Source: Saccopteryx bilineata
Lineage: Eukaryota > Chordata > Mammalia > Chiroptera > Emballonuridae
DNA length: 64,000 bases
NCBI RefSeq assembly: GCF_036850765.1
Contig: NC_089490.1
Location: 243,424,562 to 243,488,561, forward strand
Reading direction: 5' to 3'
Shown: positions 20,512 through 32,199 of the stretch, in pieces
Numbering within the stretch: position 1 is the stretch's first letter
Layout: every line of letters begins with the position of its first letter
Made by a program: the position numbers and the translations under genes
The notes under the pieces: model-generated
Databases searched by the model: none
What the model saw: only the letters and a program-made list of their open reading frames with translations
What the model was told of the DNA's origin: nothing

Positions 20512-20859
20512 TGTAGGGTGGTGGGCAAGGTGAAAGGTCACGTGAGACACCAGACCGGGAACTTGGCTAGAACCGCCCACATCTATATGTGCCAAAAGAA
20601 ACTTCCCAGGAGCCCCTTGGGAAAAAGCGACTGTCCGTCAGCCAGTGAGATTTCACCATGTCCTATTAGCTCGACCACCCTAGAGACCCTTTTAAATATC
20701 CCCCACGTGGATCACCCTAGGTGACTTCTCTGGCCTCTGTCCCTGGGACCAGAGAACCTCGTCGGGTGGTAAGCGCTGTACTCAATAAAGCCTTTTATTA
20801 TTCCACACTTCGTGGCTTCAGTCCCTTCCTTTTTCCTCGGCGGAGAAAAATACCTTACA
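20512..20859 (+). mobile_element. Probable solo LTR of an endogenous retrovirus
   Basis: 348 bases, from TGTAGGGTGG to CCTTACA, so it has TG...CA ends. A TTTAAATA box-like site lies near 20691. AATAAA at about 20784 is followed by TTATTATTCCACACTTCGTGGC. That layout (promoter, then a poly(A) signal in the last quarter) and the length fit a gammaretrovirus-like LTR. Flanking GTCAT (left) and GTTAT (right) could be a decayed 5-bp target duplication. There is no gag, pol or env sequence next to it. The family is not named; the class is inferred from structure alone. Confidence 0.6.
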
Positions 20860-20879
20860 GTTATCGTTTTCCATAAACT

Positions 20880-21130
20880 GTAACATATTAATATTCTTAA
20901 CTGTCAATCTATCTATCTAGCAACCCCTTCATGTCAGACGATGTTAGGCTGCCCCACTTATTTTAATGGCAGCAAAATACTCCCGCAGGTAGATGAACTA
21001 TGACGAGTCTAACCATTTCCCTATTGGTAGGCTGTTTCCAATGTTTGGACCTTATAACAATGCTGCTATGAGTAATTTCTGTATTTACATATTTTGCATG
21101 TGTGTCCACAGGCTAGTATTTTTCTAGACT
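20880..21130. mobile_element. Ancient L1-like remnant
   Basis: TTTTAATGGCAGCAAAATACTCC, TTCCCTATTGGTAGGCTGTTTCCAATGTTTGG and AACAATGCTGCTATGAGTAATTTCTG match the common old-L1 3' motif around 'cattcccctattgttgg...ggttgtttccaat...caatgctgc'. The subfamily is not named. Confidence 0.55.
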
Positions 21131-21236
21131 AGAGACATGGGGGTGAAGCAAAGGCTTCTCAAAGGTTCGCACCAGAAAGTTTTCCCGAGATGCGGCCCAC
21201 GTGCCTTCCGGGAGAGTTGCACGAAAGCACTCCCTT
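21131..21236. other. Unannotated short stretch before the poly(C) run
   Basis: Contains several CpGs (GTTCGCACC, CCCGAGATGCGG, TTCCGGG, GCACGAAAG). I recognise no family. Confidence 0.4.
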
Positions 21237-21258
21237 CCCCCCCCCCCCCCCCCCCCCC
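21237..21258. repeat. Pure poly(C) run of 22
   Basis: Twenty-two consecutive C. Runs this long are uncommon in mammalian DNA, can adopt i-motif or G-quadruplex structures, and are prone to length error in sequencing. Confidence 0.95.
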
Positions 21259-24206
21259 GCAGTGCTGAAGAGTACCCGTCTCCCCACAGCCTCCTGAAAT
21301 GTTTTCATTGTTTTTTCATCTTTGCTGTTTTGTGGGGCTACTGGTGATCTCATCGTTATTTTATTCTCTTTTCCCTTGACCACTAATTAGGTGAGCTATC
21401 TCTTCTCATTTCTATCACATAGCCTTCTCCAGTTTAGGGTTCCTAGGGCTTCCCCAGCAGCTTGTAGTTCCAAGCCAGGGGGAATGACCAAGTGATAAAG
21501 GAGGGGGAGATCGTGGAGACTGGGTGAGAACCCTGGCCCAGCTCCACGAGGACAGGAAATGGCAGAAATTCTACCACTCAGATTTTATCACTTCTATTTC
21601 CAAAACTCTTTGCAAGTCTGAATCTGAAACACAGGCTACCTTTTCCCTCCAATTGACACATATAATTTTATTAGCAAAATCTCAACCAATTCCTTGTGTT
21701 TGAGAACATGTACGGACTTACTTTGAATCTTAAGCCCAAGTAGTTGCATCTTTGTCTCTTGGCCTTTATTTTATACATATTAAAAATTACCAAAGGCATA
21801 TTGGGTGTAGAAGAAGAACCAAAGGAGATTATTTAGGAACACCTAGCAGCCATGGCAACATGCCCTTTGAAGGAGCTTTTACTCTGCTAAAAAATATTCC
21901 ACTTACAGGTAATGACATACATTTGCCAAACAGCCCCAAGCTAACCTGAGAAAGAATAGACAGATGGTTTGAGGTGTGTCAGGAGTAGGATTTACAAAAT
22001 AAGATTATGGTTATGTTGGAAAGTAAGCAATCATTGTAAACAAACAGAACAGACTCACTTTTTGCATGGGGCAGAGGAAGAAAGGGGTTTTGCATTGCTG
22101 CACGTGAATTAGAATTTTCTTCCCTGGATACATGGCTCTCTGCAGTTTTATAGATTCCGTAGGCACTTGTAGAGACCACATGGCTAGGCCTCCCATTGGG
22201 CTTCTTCAGCTCTAAAGCAGGGGAGCTGCATTTTAATTCTAGACATCCCTTAGTATTGGACCTGGTTTGGTTGTGACTGGCATACTAATCTACATCCTTT
22301 TCTACATGCACAGAACTGTCATACCATCAGTTGAAAAGATGTTGAAGAGAGCTAGCCTGTTTATTCTTCAATGTCTATTTTTTTTTAAGCTGGGTGAATT
22401 AGATTTACAGCAGAAGAGGGTATGGTTGCCCCATGTATTATTAGGCTATTTGTTTATAAGGCCAAATTATAGGCTTTGCAGGTGTAATGAGTAAATCTGC
22501 TTCTTTTCAATTTAACTAAGAATTTAGAAAGAGAATGCTTCCTCCTGAGAATATTTTGGCAACTTCCAAGGGAAGAGAGGCAGGGGTGTCAATGGGGATT
22601 TGCTGACCACACGAGGATAAGGTGGTCCCAAAGAAGACTGGCGATCTGTGGACTGGGATGCAGATGAGGCTTACTTGCCTGGTTAGCAACTGTCTCCATG
22701 AAAGCAAAGGGTGAAATTTGGCCTCTAGAATACATTTCCATTAGTCCTAGGGTTTGACAGTCATTCCCAGTGGCTGCCCACAAAGCAGGTGAGGTCTCCA
22801 AATTGGCAAGGCCAATCTCTGACTAATGGGGAAAATTACCCAGTGAGAATGAACAATATTGCATCACTGATCAAAATTCTTGCATTGCCTTTCATGTAGG
22901 TAACAGAACAAGACTACCAAAAGGAATTGGGACTGGTTTTAACACAGCCTGTTGGTCACAGGAAATACTTAACATGAATCAGACTCATTTGGAATATTTT
23001 GTATTTGTCTTGATGCTAGGGTTTCCAGGTGTTAGTATTATTGAACACTCATTTAGCCCATTGAAAAATGTGCCCTCTCATCATTCCTGGGTAGATACAG
23101 TTGGCCTGATGTGGCTCTATCATGTTCTTTATTTGTACCAGATTTTTCAACTTAACACTTTTTGGAGAAATGGAGTCTCTCAAATACTAAGTTAAGAAAA
23201 CCAGTCCTGGCCAATTATCCCAAAGAACAGTGTTGCTGTCATAGGCTGAATTGATTCCAGATGGATTCTGGAATGGGAGGGTTAACAATTACGCAGAATG
23301 GTCCAAATATGAATTACACAATGGTGACCTTCTGGTAAACGGCTTGACCCACAGCCACAAAGCATCCTCGGGGATGGGGCTTAAATACATTTCCTTCAGC
23401 CTTTGGATGGCATGAGATGGTCAAAATAGTTTTAAAATGTTCAGTTAAGCTGGTGTTGGCGACGGTATGGTTTGAGAACAGCTGCCACAAACCACCTAGG
23501 CAGTGAACCTGCCTTCCTCCTCACTGATGTCAGAAACGAGGAGCAGAGGGTCCAGGGCAGAGATGATCAGCTCCTCTGTATTGTCTTTTCCGACTGTGTT
23601 GAGAAATCTGCTTTTGTACATTTGCTGCCCTGTCCTTTGGTAATAATAACAGCTGAGCAGAGGAAGAAATAGTTGTGGCTTCTGACCCATCTCTAACTGG
23701 AGAGTAAATATAATAACAATAATGAAAACACCCAGAGTGCTTCCTTATTTGTTTCTTCATGGGAAGTCATAAGATTGACTGGGGCTTTCATTTAGTGGAT
23801 TCCATTGCAGGGATGATATACAGACTATGAGCTGCACCAAGCCTATGCCATCTATCCTGGACCAGAGTTTCCATGTCTGACCCTACGTAACTGGGGTACC
23901 CTGAGCAGACTGGAGGATTAGATGGGACTACCTCTTCATATGCTATTTTTAAGAGATATGGGAACTGTGTGGTCAGAATGGGTTTTTCAGGGCACAGACT
24001 ACAACATATATAGGCTATGAAATGACTAAGAACCTGGGTCAAAATTATAAATTTTAACAAAGTGCTTTCCTTACCACAAATCCAATTGCAAAGTCCAAAT
24101 GGCCTTTGTGAACATCTCCATGATGTACAAGCAGTGTGGGACTCTGGGAACATCTACCCACATACACTATAAATCAAGACTTTTCGGGGGAAGAGTTCTA
24201 AGTATT
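21259..24206. other. Unannotated stretch of about 2.9 kb
   Basis: No repeat I can name, no RNA gene, and only short motif-free open frames (longest about 120 codons at 23788-24153, minus strand). It probably includes very old repeat remnants that cannot be read by eye. Confidence 0.45.
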
Positions 24207-24395
24207 AGGCCAGTGGTTATCATACAAATCAGGCTGCATATTAGAATTATTTGGGAATTTTTTTTTGAGGGGAGACCAATTTTCCTGACCCCATCCCAGA
24301 CCAATTAAATCAGAATTTCAGGGCACTGAGTTGTTTTTTTAAAGCTCCCAGCTGATTTTAATGTGTGGCTGGAGTTGAGAATCATTTTCTCAGGT
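24207..24395 (+). mobile_element. MER5A-like hAT-Charlie element
   Basis: It begins GGCCAGTGGTTATCATACAAATC and ends AGTTGAGAATCATTTTC, matching inverted termini. Between them lie TAGAATTATTTGGGAA, CCCATCCCAGACCAATTAAATCAGAATTTC and AGCTCCCAGCTGATTTTAATGTG, in MER5A order. About 190 bases, full-length for this family. Confidence 0.85.
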
Positions 24396-26154
24396 TGTTA
24401 CCCTGACATTCCCTCATCTCTTCCAGGTTTGCTAGAATTTTCCATTAGACTCTAGGCTCTTTGAGAGCAGCGGCCACCTTACATAGCTTTTGGTTTTCTA
24501 GAGCGTCTAACTTTCAAGGAATAATTTGTGTGTGAGTGAATACTTTCACACTAGAAAGGGGACCTGTTCTCATGTTGGATTCTTTCATTCGTTAGCTGGC
24601 TGACCCACAGGGAAGGTAGCTAGATAAAAAACAGGATGTCTAGTTCAATTTGAACTTTAGAGGAACAATGAATAATTTTTTAGCATGAATATTTCCCATG
24701 CAATGTATGTATAAGTATTTGTATTTGCTAAATCTGGCTACCCTACCCTGGCATGATTTTTGGTTTCAGATTTTGATTTTTACAATGGGAAATGTAGGCT
24801 TCAGGGATTAAAAGATTTCATTGGAAAGAAAAAAAATATTTTAACAAATCAGATCCCTTTTAAATATTGTAACTTTAAACTGAAGTGTCTCAAATTCTTT
24901 TCTGCCATTTAGGATTTGTAAAACAGGTCCTTAAAATGTGTGTCTAGGTATAGATAATGGTGACCAGATTGGGAGGCACAATGGTTATTATAAAAGTTCT
25001 TCTTTTTCTCCATTTAATAATGTTAGTTTGGATTTCAGGGGATTTTTTCAGGTTGTTTAACACCAAAATGTGGTCTTTTCAGTTTCTAAAAGATTGGAGA
25101 TATTTGATTTTGAAAAGCCCTTTTATCATCAAATAGTTTCTTAATTTCAAAGCACACAGAGAGTCTCTAGTCCTGAGAGTATATATATCAAAATTTTTTT
25201 TGGTTCTTTCACACCTAAAATGAAATATTATTGTGTGTCTATGTGTTTCTCTGTTTGCATGTATGAAATTTTGCCCTAGTTCATCAAATGCTGTAATAAG
25301 CGGCAACTTTGGAGTTCTAATGCTTTGTTCTACAATATCTATTATATAGTATTTGTGTGTGTACTGTTTGTTACCCAGTGCGAAGGTGAAGGAAATGGAG
25401 TTTGCATCTGAAGGCAATTTCTGTAAATTGAGGAATCATTAAAATTTAAATTTCCAAATAAATTTTTTCTTGTCTTAAACGTCACGGAATGGATTAAGTC
25501 AGATGTCCAGGAAGGTAATGCTTTTAAAGACAATCACAACACTTGTGAGGTAAGGACCTTCCTAGTTTCACCTCACACTAATTTAATCACACCGGGAAGC
25601 ATTCACTGCCTAATGGCAGTGTGCTTTTTAAGAGCACCTGATGGAAATTTGAGGATTTTTCAGACCAAAGTGAATTTTACAATATGGCCAACATTAAAAA
25701 CAAAAGAAAAACAAAAGAAATATTATAATGTGAGTGTTTTTTTTTTTTTTTTAAATGACTGTTGTAATATCTAAAAGAATGCCTCTCTCTGTTATATTAA
25801 TGGGAAGGTCAAATGGAAAATAGAAGCCACAGAATCTTCCGGATTGGAATTCCTTTCCTGTTCTCCAGCCTCTTCCCTCCTTCACCTCTAAGTGTTTAGG
25901 GAGCATGCTGGTTACTTTTTTTATTTCAATTGGGATTCTCAGAGGACAATTTATACTCCCATTTCCTCCTTTTAATTCCCCCTTCCTCACGATATCCCTT
26001 GGGACCAGATATCTCAGCAAATAAGGCAAATCCTACCCCTTGTGTGGCTAGTCAACAAGCCTCTCAAAAAGATTGCAGTCCTTGCTGTGTGTTTCTATTT
26101 TAGTACCCCAACTTCTAGCATATTCTACTATAAAACATATTATTATGCAATTCT
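24396..26154. other. Unannotated stretch
   Basis: AT-rich, without features that I recognise apart from a short T run (25737-25752) and a TATATATA patch at 25180. ORFs are short and motif-free. Confidence 0.45.
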
Positions 26155-26370
26155 TTATGCTGATCCTGGTGCCAATCACTTTATGTGCATGATCTCATTT
26201 AATCTTCAGAACAATCTTATGAAATAGGCACAATTATCTTCCATTAACAGTTGAGAATTTTGAAGTGTATGGAAGTTAAATATCTTCCCCAAGGTCACAC
26301 AGGTGGTAAGTAGTGCTGGTAGAACTTGAACCCTGGACTAAACAGTTCTTGACCACTATGTTGTGGTAAA
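26155..26370 (-). mobile_element. MIR, minus strand
   Basis: GATCTCATTTAATCTTCAGAACAA, TATGAAATAGGCACAATTATC, CCAAGGTCACACAGGTGGTAAG and GAACTTGAACCCTGG, ending TTCTTGACCACTATG, follow the complement of MIR over almost its full length. Confidence 0.85.
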
Positions 26371-27309
26371 ATTCTAGGTTTATAATGGTGATATCACTTA
26401 TTAAATAATGCTTATTATTTTTATAGCAACACTAATTGAGTATTTATGGTGTCAAATATCATACAAAGTGTTTTACTGAGTTTCTTAATTGTACCAGAAT
26501 TAAGTAGGATGATATCTATTCTACGGTAAGACTCCACATCCAACTTTTTCATCCACACAGCTGAAAAGAAGCAGACCCAGCTACCCAAACCAGAAGCATT
26601 TATCTCAGACCTCCCTAATCTTTTCTCCTCGCCCCTTCTTTAGGGAGTCTTCTGGCTATTGCCAGTTCTAATGTAGAAGGGCTTGAGTACAAAAGGCCTT
26701 TCCTTCAGCATTGGTCTTCCATCTGCCCTTCTCCTTCCTTTTCTACAAGGCCGGAGTATGGAGCCATTGCAGAGTTATCACCTGCCTGCCCCATTGAATG
26801 TGACACTGGTGCTGCCTGTCCTAAAGTCAATTTGGATTGGATACCCAAGATGGTATCAGCTACCCTTTTCATGAAGCAGCCTTTCCCTTGGGCTCCTTGA
26901 GCCAAGACCATTATTATCAATGAAGACATGCTCACAGCCATGCTGAAGGGAGAATGCTCAGCCTTGCTGGAACTGATGATGGTGACACAAATGGCACTGT
27001 TCTATGGAAATATCAAGTCGAAGATTTGGTCCCGAACCAAAGGATTCTGGTCTTCACAAAAGGGACATGATTTAGCAAGTGATGTCTAAAGACACTGTGT
27101 GTTTTGAGAACATAGTTGGTAAAGATGGGACATGGAGAAGGAGATGTGGGGCATGGTGACCATATACCCTGGTTTATGCCTGTTTTATTAAGTATTTATA
27201 ATTAATACTTAACATTCCCCTTTACCCTCAAAAGTGTCCTGGTGTTAATGATCATTTATATGGTTGCCCTTCATAAGAAAGGCAAAAATGAAATGCTATT
27301 GGATTTGTA
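26371..27309. other. Unannotated stretch
   Basis: Mostly unreadable by eye. 27150-27270 (TGGTGACCATATACCCTGGTTTATG ... GTTGCCCTTC) has the look of an old palindromic DNA-transposon remnant, but I cannot name it. Confidence 0.4.
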
Positions 27310-27470
27310 TCTAGTCATTTATTCATTCAACAGATATTCATTGAGTGTCCACCTATGCTGAAGCATAGGCAGGGTGCTGGGGAAGTAATGCAGGTGGGGT
27401 ACTTGTCCTTTCTGGAGATTAAAACGTAGGTGTGGTCATCAAGTAACAGTGAATGAATAAATACATTTTT
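27310..27470 (-). mobile_element. L2-like 3' end, minus strand
   Basis: TTTATTCATTCAACAGATATTCATTGAGTGTCCACC, followed by GGCAGGGTGCTGGGGA, is the complement of the L2 3' end. Confidence 0.65.
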
Positions 27471-27862
27471 ACCAATTGTGATAGGAATTATGAAGGAAAT
27501 GGTTGGGAAAAAGAAAAGAGTGCAGGAGCAGCTTTTGGGGGGAAATCTAGACATGGAGGACTTAAAGGATGAAGAGGAGTCACCTGTGGGTTGTGTGGGT
27601 GTGGTCCAAGTGGAGAGACTGCATCCAGGTTGTGAGGTGGGACAGAGCTAAGTATGTTCTGAAATTGAAAAGATTAAAAGTTAGCATCCAATTGTGGGAA
27701 TGAAGAGAAGGTTCAAGGAGAAGGGAGGAGGAGGCTTGTTAGCAGATTCTTGAAAGGTGACGGGGGGGGGGGTGTTCCACTGGGGAGGGAGCATGAGCCA
27801 GGTCCAGGGTGAGCTTGTTGAGTTGCAGGTGTGTTAGTTGGACTGGAATATGAGATCCTATC
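27471..27862. other. Unannotated stretch, purine-rich
   Basis: G/A-rich sequence with a G run at about 27762-27771. No named family. Confidence 0.4.
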
Positions 27863-27874
27863 AAAAAGCAATGG
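27863..27874. repeat. Left target-site duplication of L1-C
   Basis: AAAAAGCAATGG, repeated at 41936-41947. The preceding bases are TATC, so the site reads TC|AAAA, an acceptable L1-endonuclease target. Confidence 0.85.
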
Positions 27875-28860
27875 ACGCACAGAACCTGAAGATGGCAGTG
27901 GAGTAGGCAGATGCACAGACTCCCAGCTCACACCACCAAACTGGATTAAAAATTAATTTAGGAATAATCAGCATGAAAAACCAACTCTGGACTACAAGAC
28001 CAGCTCTCAAAAACCAAGGAGCAAAGAAGAAGCCACGCTGAGCCTGGTAGGGAGCGCCAAGGAGCGGTGAGTCTCCCCTGCTTACAAGAACAAAGGGAGT
28101 GTGAGGCTGAGAGCCCAGAAATGCTCTCATTCCAAGGAAAAGAGTAGTAAATATTGCTCACAGCCACTTGTCTGGGGACCTGGGAACGAAGTGTGTTGAA
28201 AGGGCTGGCTTATCTTTCAAAAGGAAAGGGGGGAGAGAGAGACAGACGGTGACTGGCAGAGAAATGCATGGGAGGACCTGAGAAGCTGACTCATCCAGTG
28301 CTGGAGGTGGCCATAGCTGGGGGAGGGGTTGATCCTTCCACATAACACAAGACTAAAGTGCTTCTGGATCATACATCTCCAGACATCTCTTCAGCTCCTA
28401 TCAGTGCAACAAGACGCAGCTAAAAACAAGAAATGGGGAGAAGGGGCAGTAACTCAGGTCTCCATGAAGATCTGAGATACACCCTCCCTTACTGAAGCAG
28501 AGAAAGCACCCAGCCCTCAGAGAGAGTAACTGGTAGATGAGGCCTTCAGAGTCTCAGGTTATACCCACAGCATTCCTCGATACAGTTTTAAATAAGCCCC
28601 CCTGCTGAGATCAGTAAACAAGACTACAAGTGAGAAGAAAACAAACAAATCAACACTTCAAAGCAGCCCAAATCCAAAAGTGGATTACAAATAACAGCTG
28701 ATGCCAACCCAAGAAGACCTAGAAATAACACAACTGAAAATTGGAGGCAGACAACACCAACTCTAGACTCAACTAGCCCTACAAACAACACACCCAAACA
28801 CACAGACATAATGAGAACACAAAGAAGTGCAATCCAAATGAAACCACAAGAGAAATCTCC
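27875..28860 (+). other. L1-C 5'UTR
   Basis: About 1 kb from ACGCACAGAACCTGAAGATGGC to the ORF1 region. The opening GAAGATGGC has a YY1-like core, in the position where L1-A has AAATGGCGCC. It has no tandem monomers of the L1-B kind. Confidence 0.6.
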
Positions 28861-29608
28861 AGAAAAGGAACTGAGTGATATGGAAATAACCATACTGCCG
28901 GAAACAAAAGATACGCATAGATAGAGTTTAGAATAATGATTGTAAGGATGCTTAGGGATCTTAGACCAACAATGGATGGTCATTATGAACACTTAAATAA
29001 AGAGATAGCAAGTATAAAAAAGGACATTGAAATATTAAAAAAGAATCAGTCAAAGGTGACAAATATAATATCAGAAATGAAGACTACAATGGAAGGAATT
29101 AAAAGCAGGATGGAGAAAGCTGAGGATTGAATCAGCGAGTTGGAAGACAAGATGAACAAAGGCACGAAAACAGAGCAGAAAAAAGAAAAGAGATTCAAAA
29201 AGTCTGAGGAAACTCTGAGAGAGCTCTGTGACAACATGAAGAGAAATAACATCTGCATCATAGGGGTTCCTGAAGAAGAAGAGAAAGAACAAGGGATAGA
29301 AACTTTATTCAATCAAATCATACCTGAAAACTTCCCTAAATTGATGCAAGGAAGGATCTCACAAGTTTAAGAAGCACAGAGAACTCCATTAAAGAGAAAC
29401 CCAAAAAGACCTACACCAAGATACATCATAATTAAAATACCAAAGGTAAGCAATAAAGAGAAAATATTAAAAGCTGCTAGAGAAAAGAAGGCTATCACCT
29501 ACAAAGGAGCCCGCATAAGAATGACATCCAACTTCTCAACAGAAACACTTGAGGCCAGAAGGGAATGGCAAGAAATATTCAAAGTAATGCAGAACAAGAG
29601 CCTACAAC

Positions 29609-29700
29609 CCAGCAAGGCTATCATTTAAAATTGAAGGAGACATAAAAAGACTACTTTATCCAGCAAGGCTATCATTTAAAATTGAAGGAGACATGAAAAG
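29609..29700. repeat. 51-base tandem duplication inside L1-C ORF1
   Basis: CCAGCAAGGCTATCATTTAA starts at 29609 and again at 29660, and the match continues through ATTGAAGGAGACAT in both copies. The second copy is partial. The unit lies over the C-terminal coding part of ORF1. Confidence 0.9.
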
Positions 29701-29710
29701 CTTCCCAGAC

Positions 29711-29711
<1 letters not shown>

Positions 29712-29745
<34 letters not shown>
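29712..29745. repeat. Poly(A) run of 34 inside L1-C ORF1
   Basis: Thirty-four consecutive A follow CCCAGACC and precede TTCAAGGAATTCATTAC, with ORF1 sequence on both sides. It is therefore an internal expansion and not the tail of an insertion. Confidence 0.9.
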
Positions 29746-29747
<2 letters not shown>

Positions 29748-30228
29748 CAAGGAATTCATTACAACCAAACCAATGCTGAAGGAAATGTTAAAGGGCCTGT
29801 TGTAAACAGATAAAAGAGGGAAAAGAATATAGCAAAAGAGGAATACAGCTTTAAAGAATAAAATGGCAATAAACAACTACATATCAATAATAACCTTAAA
29901 TGTAAATGGATAAAATGATCCAATCAAAAGACATAGGGTAGCTGCTTGGATAAGAAAACAGGACCCATATATATGCTGTCTACAAGAAACACACCTTAAA
30001 ACAAAAGATGCACATAGACTGAAGGAAAAAGGATGGAAAAAATATTTCATGCAAATGGAAATGAAAAAAAAGCTGGAGTAGCAATACTTATATCAGACAA
30101 AATGGACTTTAAAACAAAGACTATAGTAAGAGATAAAGAAAGTCACTACATAATGATAAAGGGAGCAATTTAACAAGAAGATATAACCATCATAAATATC
30201 TATGCACCTAATATAGGAGCACCTAAAT

Positions 30229-30236
30229 ATATAAAG
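30229..30236. repeat. Left 8-bp target duplication of the hAT element
   Basis: ATATAAAG, repeated exactly at 30555-30562. Eight-base duplications are typical of hAT transposition. Confidence 0.93.
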
Positions 30237-30554
30237 CAGGGGTCCCCAAACTACGGCCCGTGGGCCACATGTGGCCCCCTGAGGCCATTTATCCGGCCCC
30301 TGCTGCACTTCTGGAAGGGGCACCTCTTTCATTGGTGGTCAGTGAGAGGAGCATAGTTCCCATTGAAATATTGGTCAGTTTGTTGATTGAAATTTACTTG
30401 TTCTTTTATTTTAAATATTGTATTTGTTCCTGTTTTGTTCTTTTACTTTAAAATAAGATATGTGTAGTGTGCATAGTTTTTTTTTATACTCCGGCCCTCC
30501 AACAGTCTGAGGGACAGTGAACTGGCCCCTGTGTAAAAAGTTTGGGGACCCCTG
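30237..30554. mobile_element. Non-autonomous hAT DNA transposon
   Basis: 318 bases with 16-base inverted ends CAGGGGTCCCCAAACT. They are exact on the left and on the complement of the right. An exact 8-bp duplication, ATATAAAG, flanks it. There is no transposase. The interior is GGCC-rich near both ends and AT-rich in the middle. Many mammals with late DNA-transposon activity carry similar elements, bats among them. It lies inside L1-C ORF2, so it moved after L1-C inserted. Confidence 0.95.
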
Positions 30555-30562
30555 ATATAAAG
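30555..30562. repeat. Right 8-bp target duplication of the hAT element
   Basis: ATATAAAG, matching 30229-30236. Removing the element and one copy restores continuous L1 ORF2 sequence. Confidence 0.93.
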
Positions 30563-31952
30563 CATACTTTGATGGATATAAAGGGCGAGATCAACAGCAA
30601 TACTATAATAGTAGGAGATTTCAATACCCCACTAACATCACTAGATAGATCCTCAAGAAAGAAAATTAACAAAGAAACAGCAGACTTAAAGGACACACTA
30701 GATCAACTTGATTTAATAGATATCTTTAGTACCTTTTACCCTAAGGCAGCAGAATATACATTATTTTCAAGTGCTCATGGTGCATTCTCTAAGATAGACC
30801 ACATGTTAGCACATAAAAGCAGTCTCAACAAATTTAAGATCGAAATCATATCAAGCATTTTCTCTGATCACAATGGCATGAAACTAGAAATCAACCACAA
30901 CAGAAAAAATGAAAAATACTCAAACACATGGAAACTAAATAGCATGTTATTAAAGAACAAACGAGTTAACAATGAAATCAAAGAAGAAATAAAAAAAATT
31001 TTAGAAACAAATGATAATGAGCAAATAACAACTCAAAATATATGGGACACAGCAAAAGCAGTACTGAGAGGGAAGTTCATAGCACTACAGGCATTCCTTA
31101 AGAAGCTTGAAAAAGCTCAAATAAACAACCTAACCCTTCATCTAAAAGAACTAGAAAAAGAATAGCAAGTAAGGCCCAGAGGTAGTAGAAGGAAGGAAAT
31201 AATAAAGATCAGAGAGGAAATAAATGACATAGAACCTAAGAAACAATACAGAGGATCAATGAAACCAAAAGCTGATTCTTTGAAAGGGTAAACAAGATCA
31301 ATGAACCTTTAACAAGACTCACCAAGAAAAGAAGAGAGAGGATTCAAATAAATAAAATTAGAAAGGAGAATGAAGAAATAACAACTGACACAAATACAAA
31401 ATATTGTAAGAAAATACTATGAAGAACTGTATGCTAACAAATTAAACAACCTAGGTGAAATGAACAAATTCCTTGAAACATATAATCTTCCAAAAATCAA
31501 TCTGGAAGAATCAGAAAACCTATACAGACCGATTACAACAAAAGAGATAGAAATGTTTATCAAAAAGCTCCCAAAAAACAAAACTCCTGGGCCTGATGGC
31601 TTCACTGGTGAATTCTACCAAATATTCAAAGAAGAACTAACTCCTATCCTTTTCAAGCTATTTCAAAAAATTCAGGGGAATGAATACTTCCAAGTTTCGT
31701 TTATGAGGCGAGCATAATTCTGATTCCAAAACCAGGCAAAGATAACACAAAGAAAGAAAATTATAGGCCAATATCCCTGATGAATTTAGATGCTAAAATA
31801 CTCAACAAAATATTAGCAAACCAGATCCAGCAATACATGAAAAGAATCATACATCATGATCAAGTGGGATTTATTCTGGGGAGGCAAGGATGGTACAACA
31901 TTCGTAAATCAATTAATGTGATTCACCACATAAACAAAAGGAAGGAGAAAAA

Positions 31953-31967
31953 CCACATGATAATTTC
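31953..31967. repeat. Target-site duplication of L1-B, left copy
   Basis: CCACATGATAATTTC, identical to 39644-39658. On the element's sense strand the cut site reads TT|GAAA, a common variant of the L1 endonuclease site. Confidence 0.97.
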
Positions 31968-32199
31968 TTTTTATTTATTTATTTATTAATTTTACTAGGG
32001 TGACATCAATAAATCAGGGTACATATGTTCAAAGAAAACATGTCCAGGTTATCTTGTCAATCACTTATGTTGCATACCCATCACCCAAAGTCAGATTGTC
32101 CTCTGTCACCTCCTATCTAGTTTTCTTTGTGCCCCTCCCCTCCCCCTTTTCCTCTACCCCCCAACCACTACACTCTTATCAATGTCTCTTAGTCTCATT
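31968..32199 (-). other. L1-B 3'UTR and tail
   Basis: Complement of the L1-A 3'UTR layout: a tail of TTTA units at 31968-31986, the AATAAATCAGGGTACATATG block, and a pyrimidine-rich tract at 32120-32165 that is the complement of a G-rich run. The A-rich simple tail is intact enough to mark the end precisely. Confidence 0.85.

Larger units (their letters stand above)
28861..29805 (+). pseudogene. L1-C ORF1 remnant
   Basis: Coiled-coil sequence (HLNKEIASIKKDIEILKKNQ) is open at 28936-29130 and then hits a TGA. The RRM-like part (NNICIIGVPEEEE) is open at 29140-29370. The C-terminal domain (PRYIIIKIPK, AAREKK, ETLEARREWQ) is readable past another stop at 29368-29370. A 51-base local duplication (29609-29659 and 29660-29700) and a 34-base A run (29712-29745) disrupt the 3' part. 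Confidence 0.85.

Noticed and set aside
20518..20724. 68-codon frame in the probable LTR
   Set aside because: It lies inside the LTR with no similarity to retroviral proteins that I recognise.
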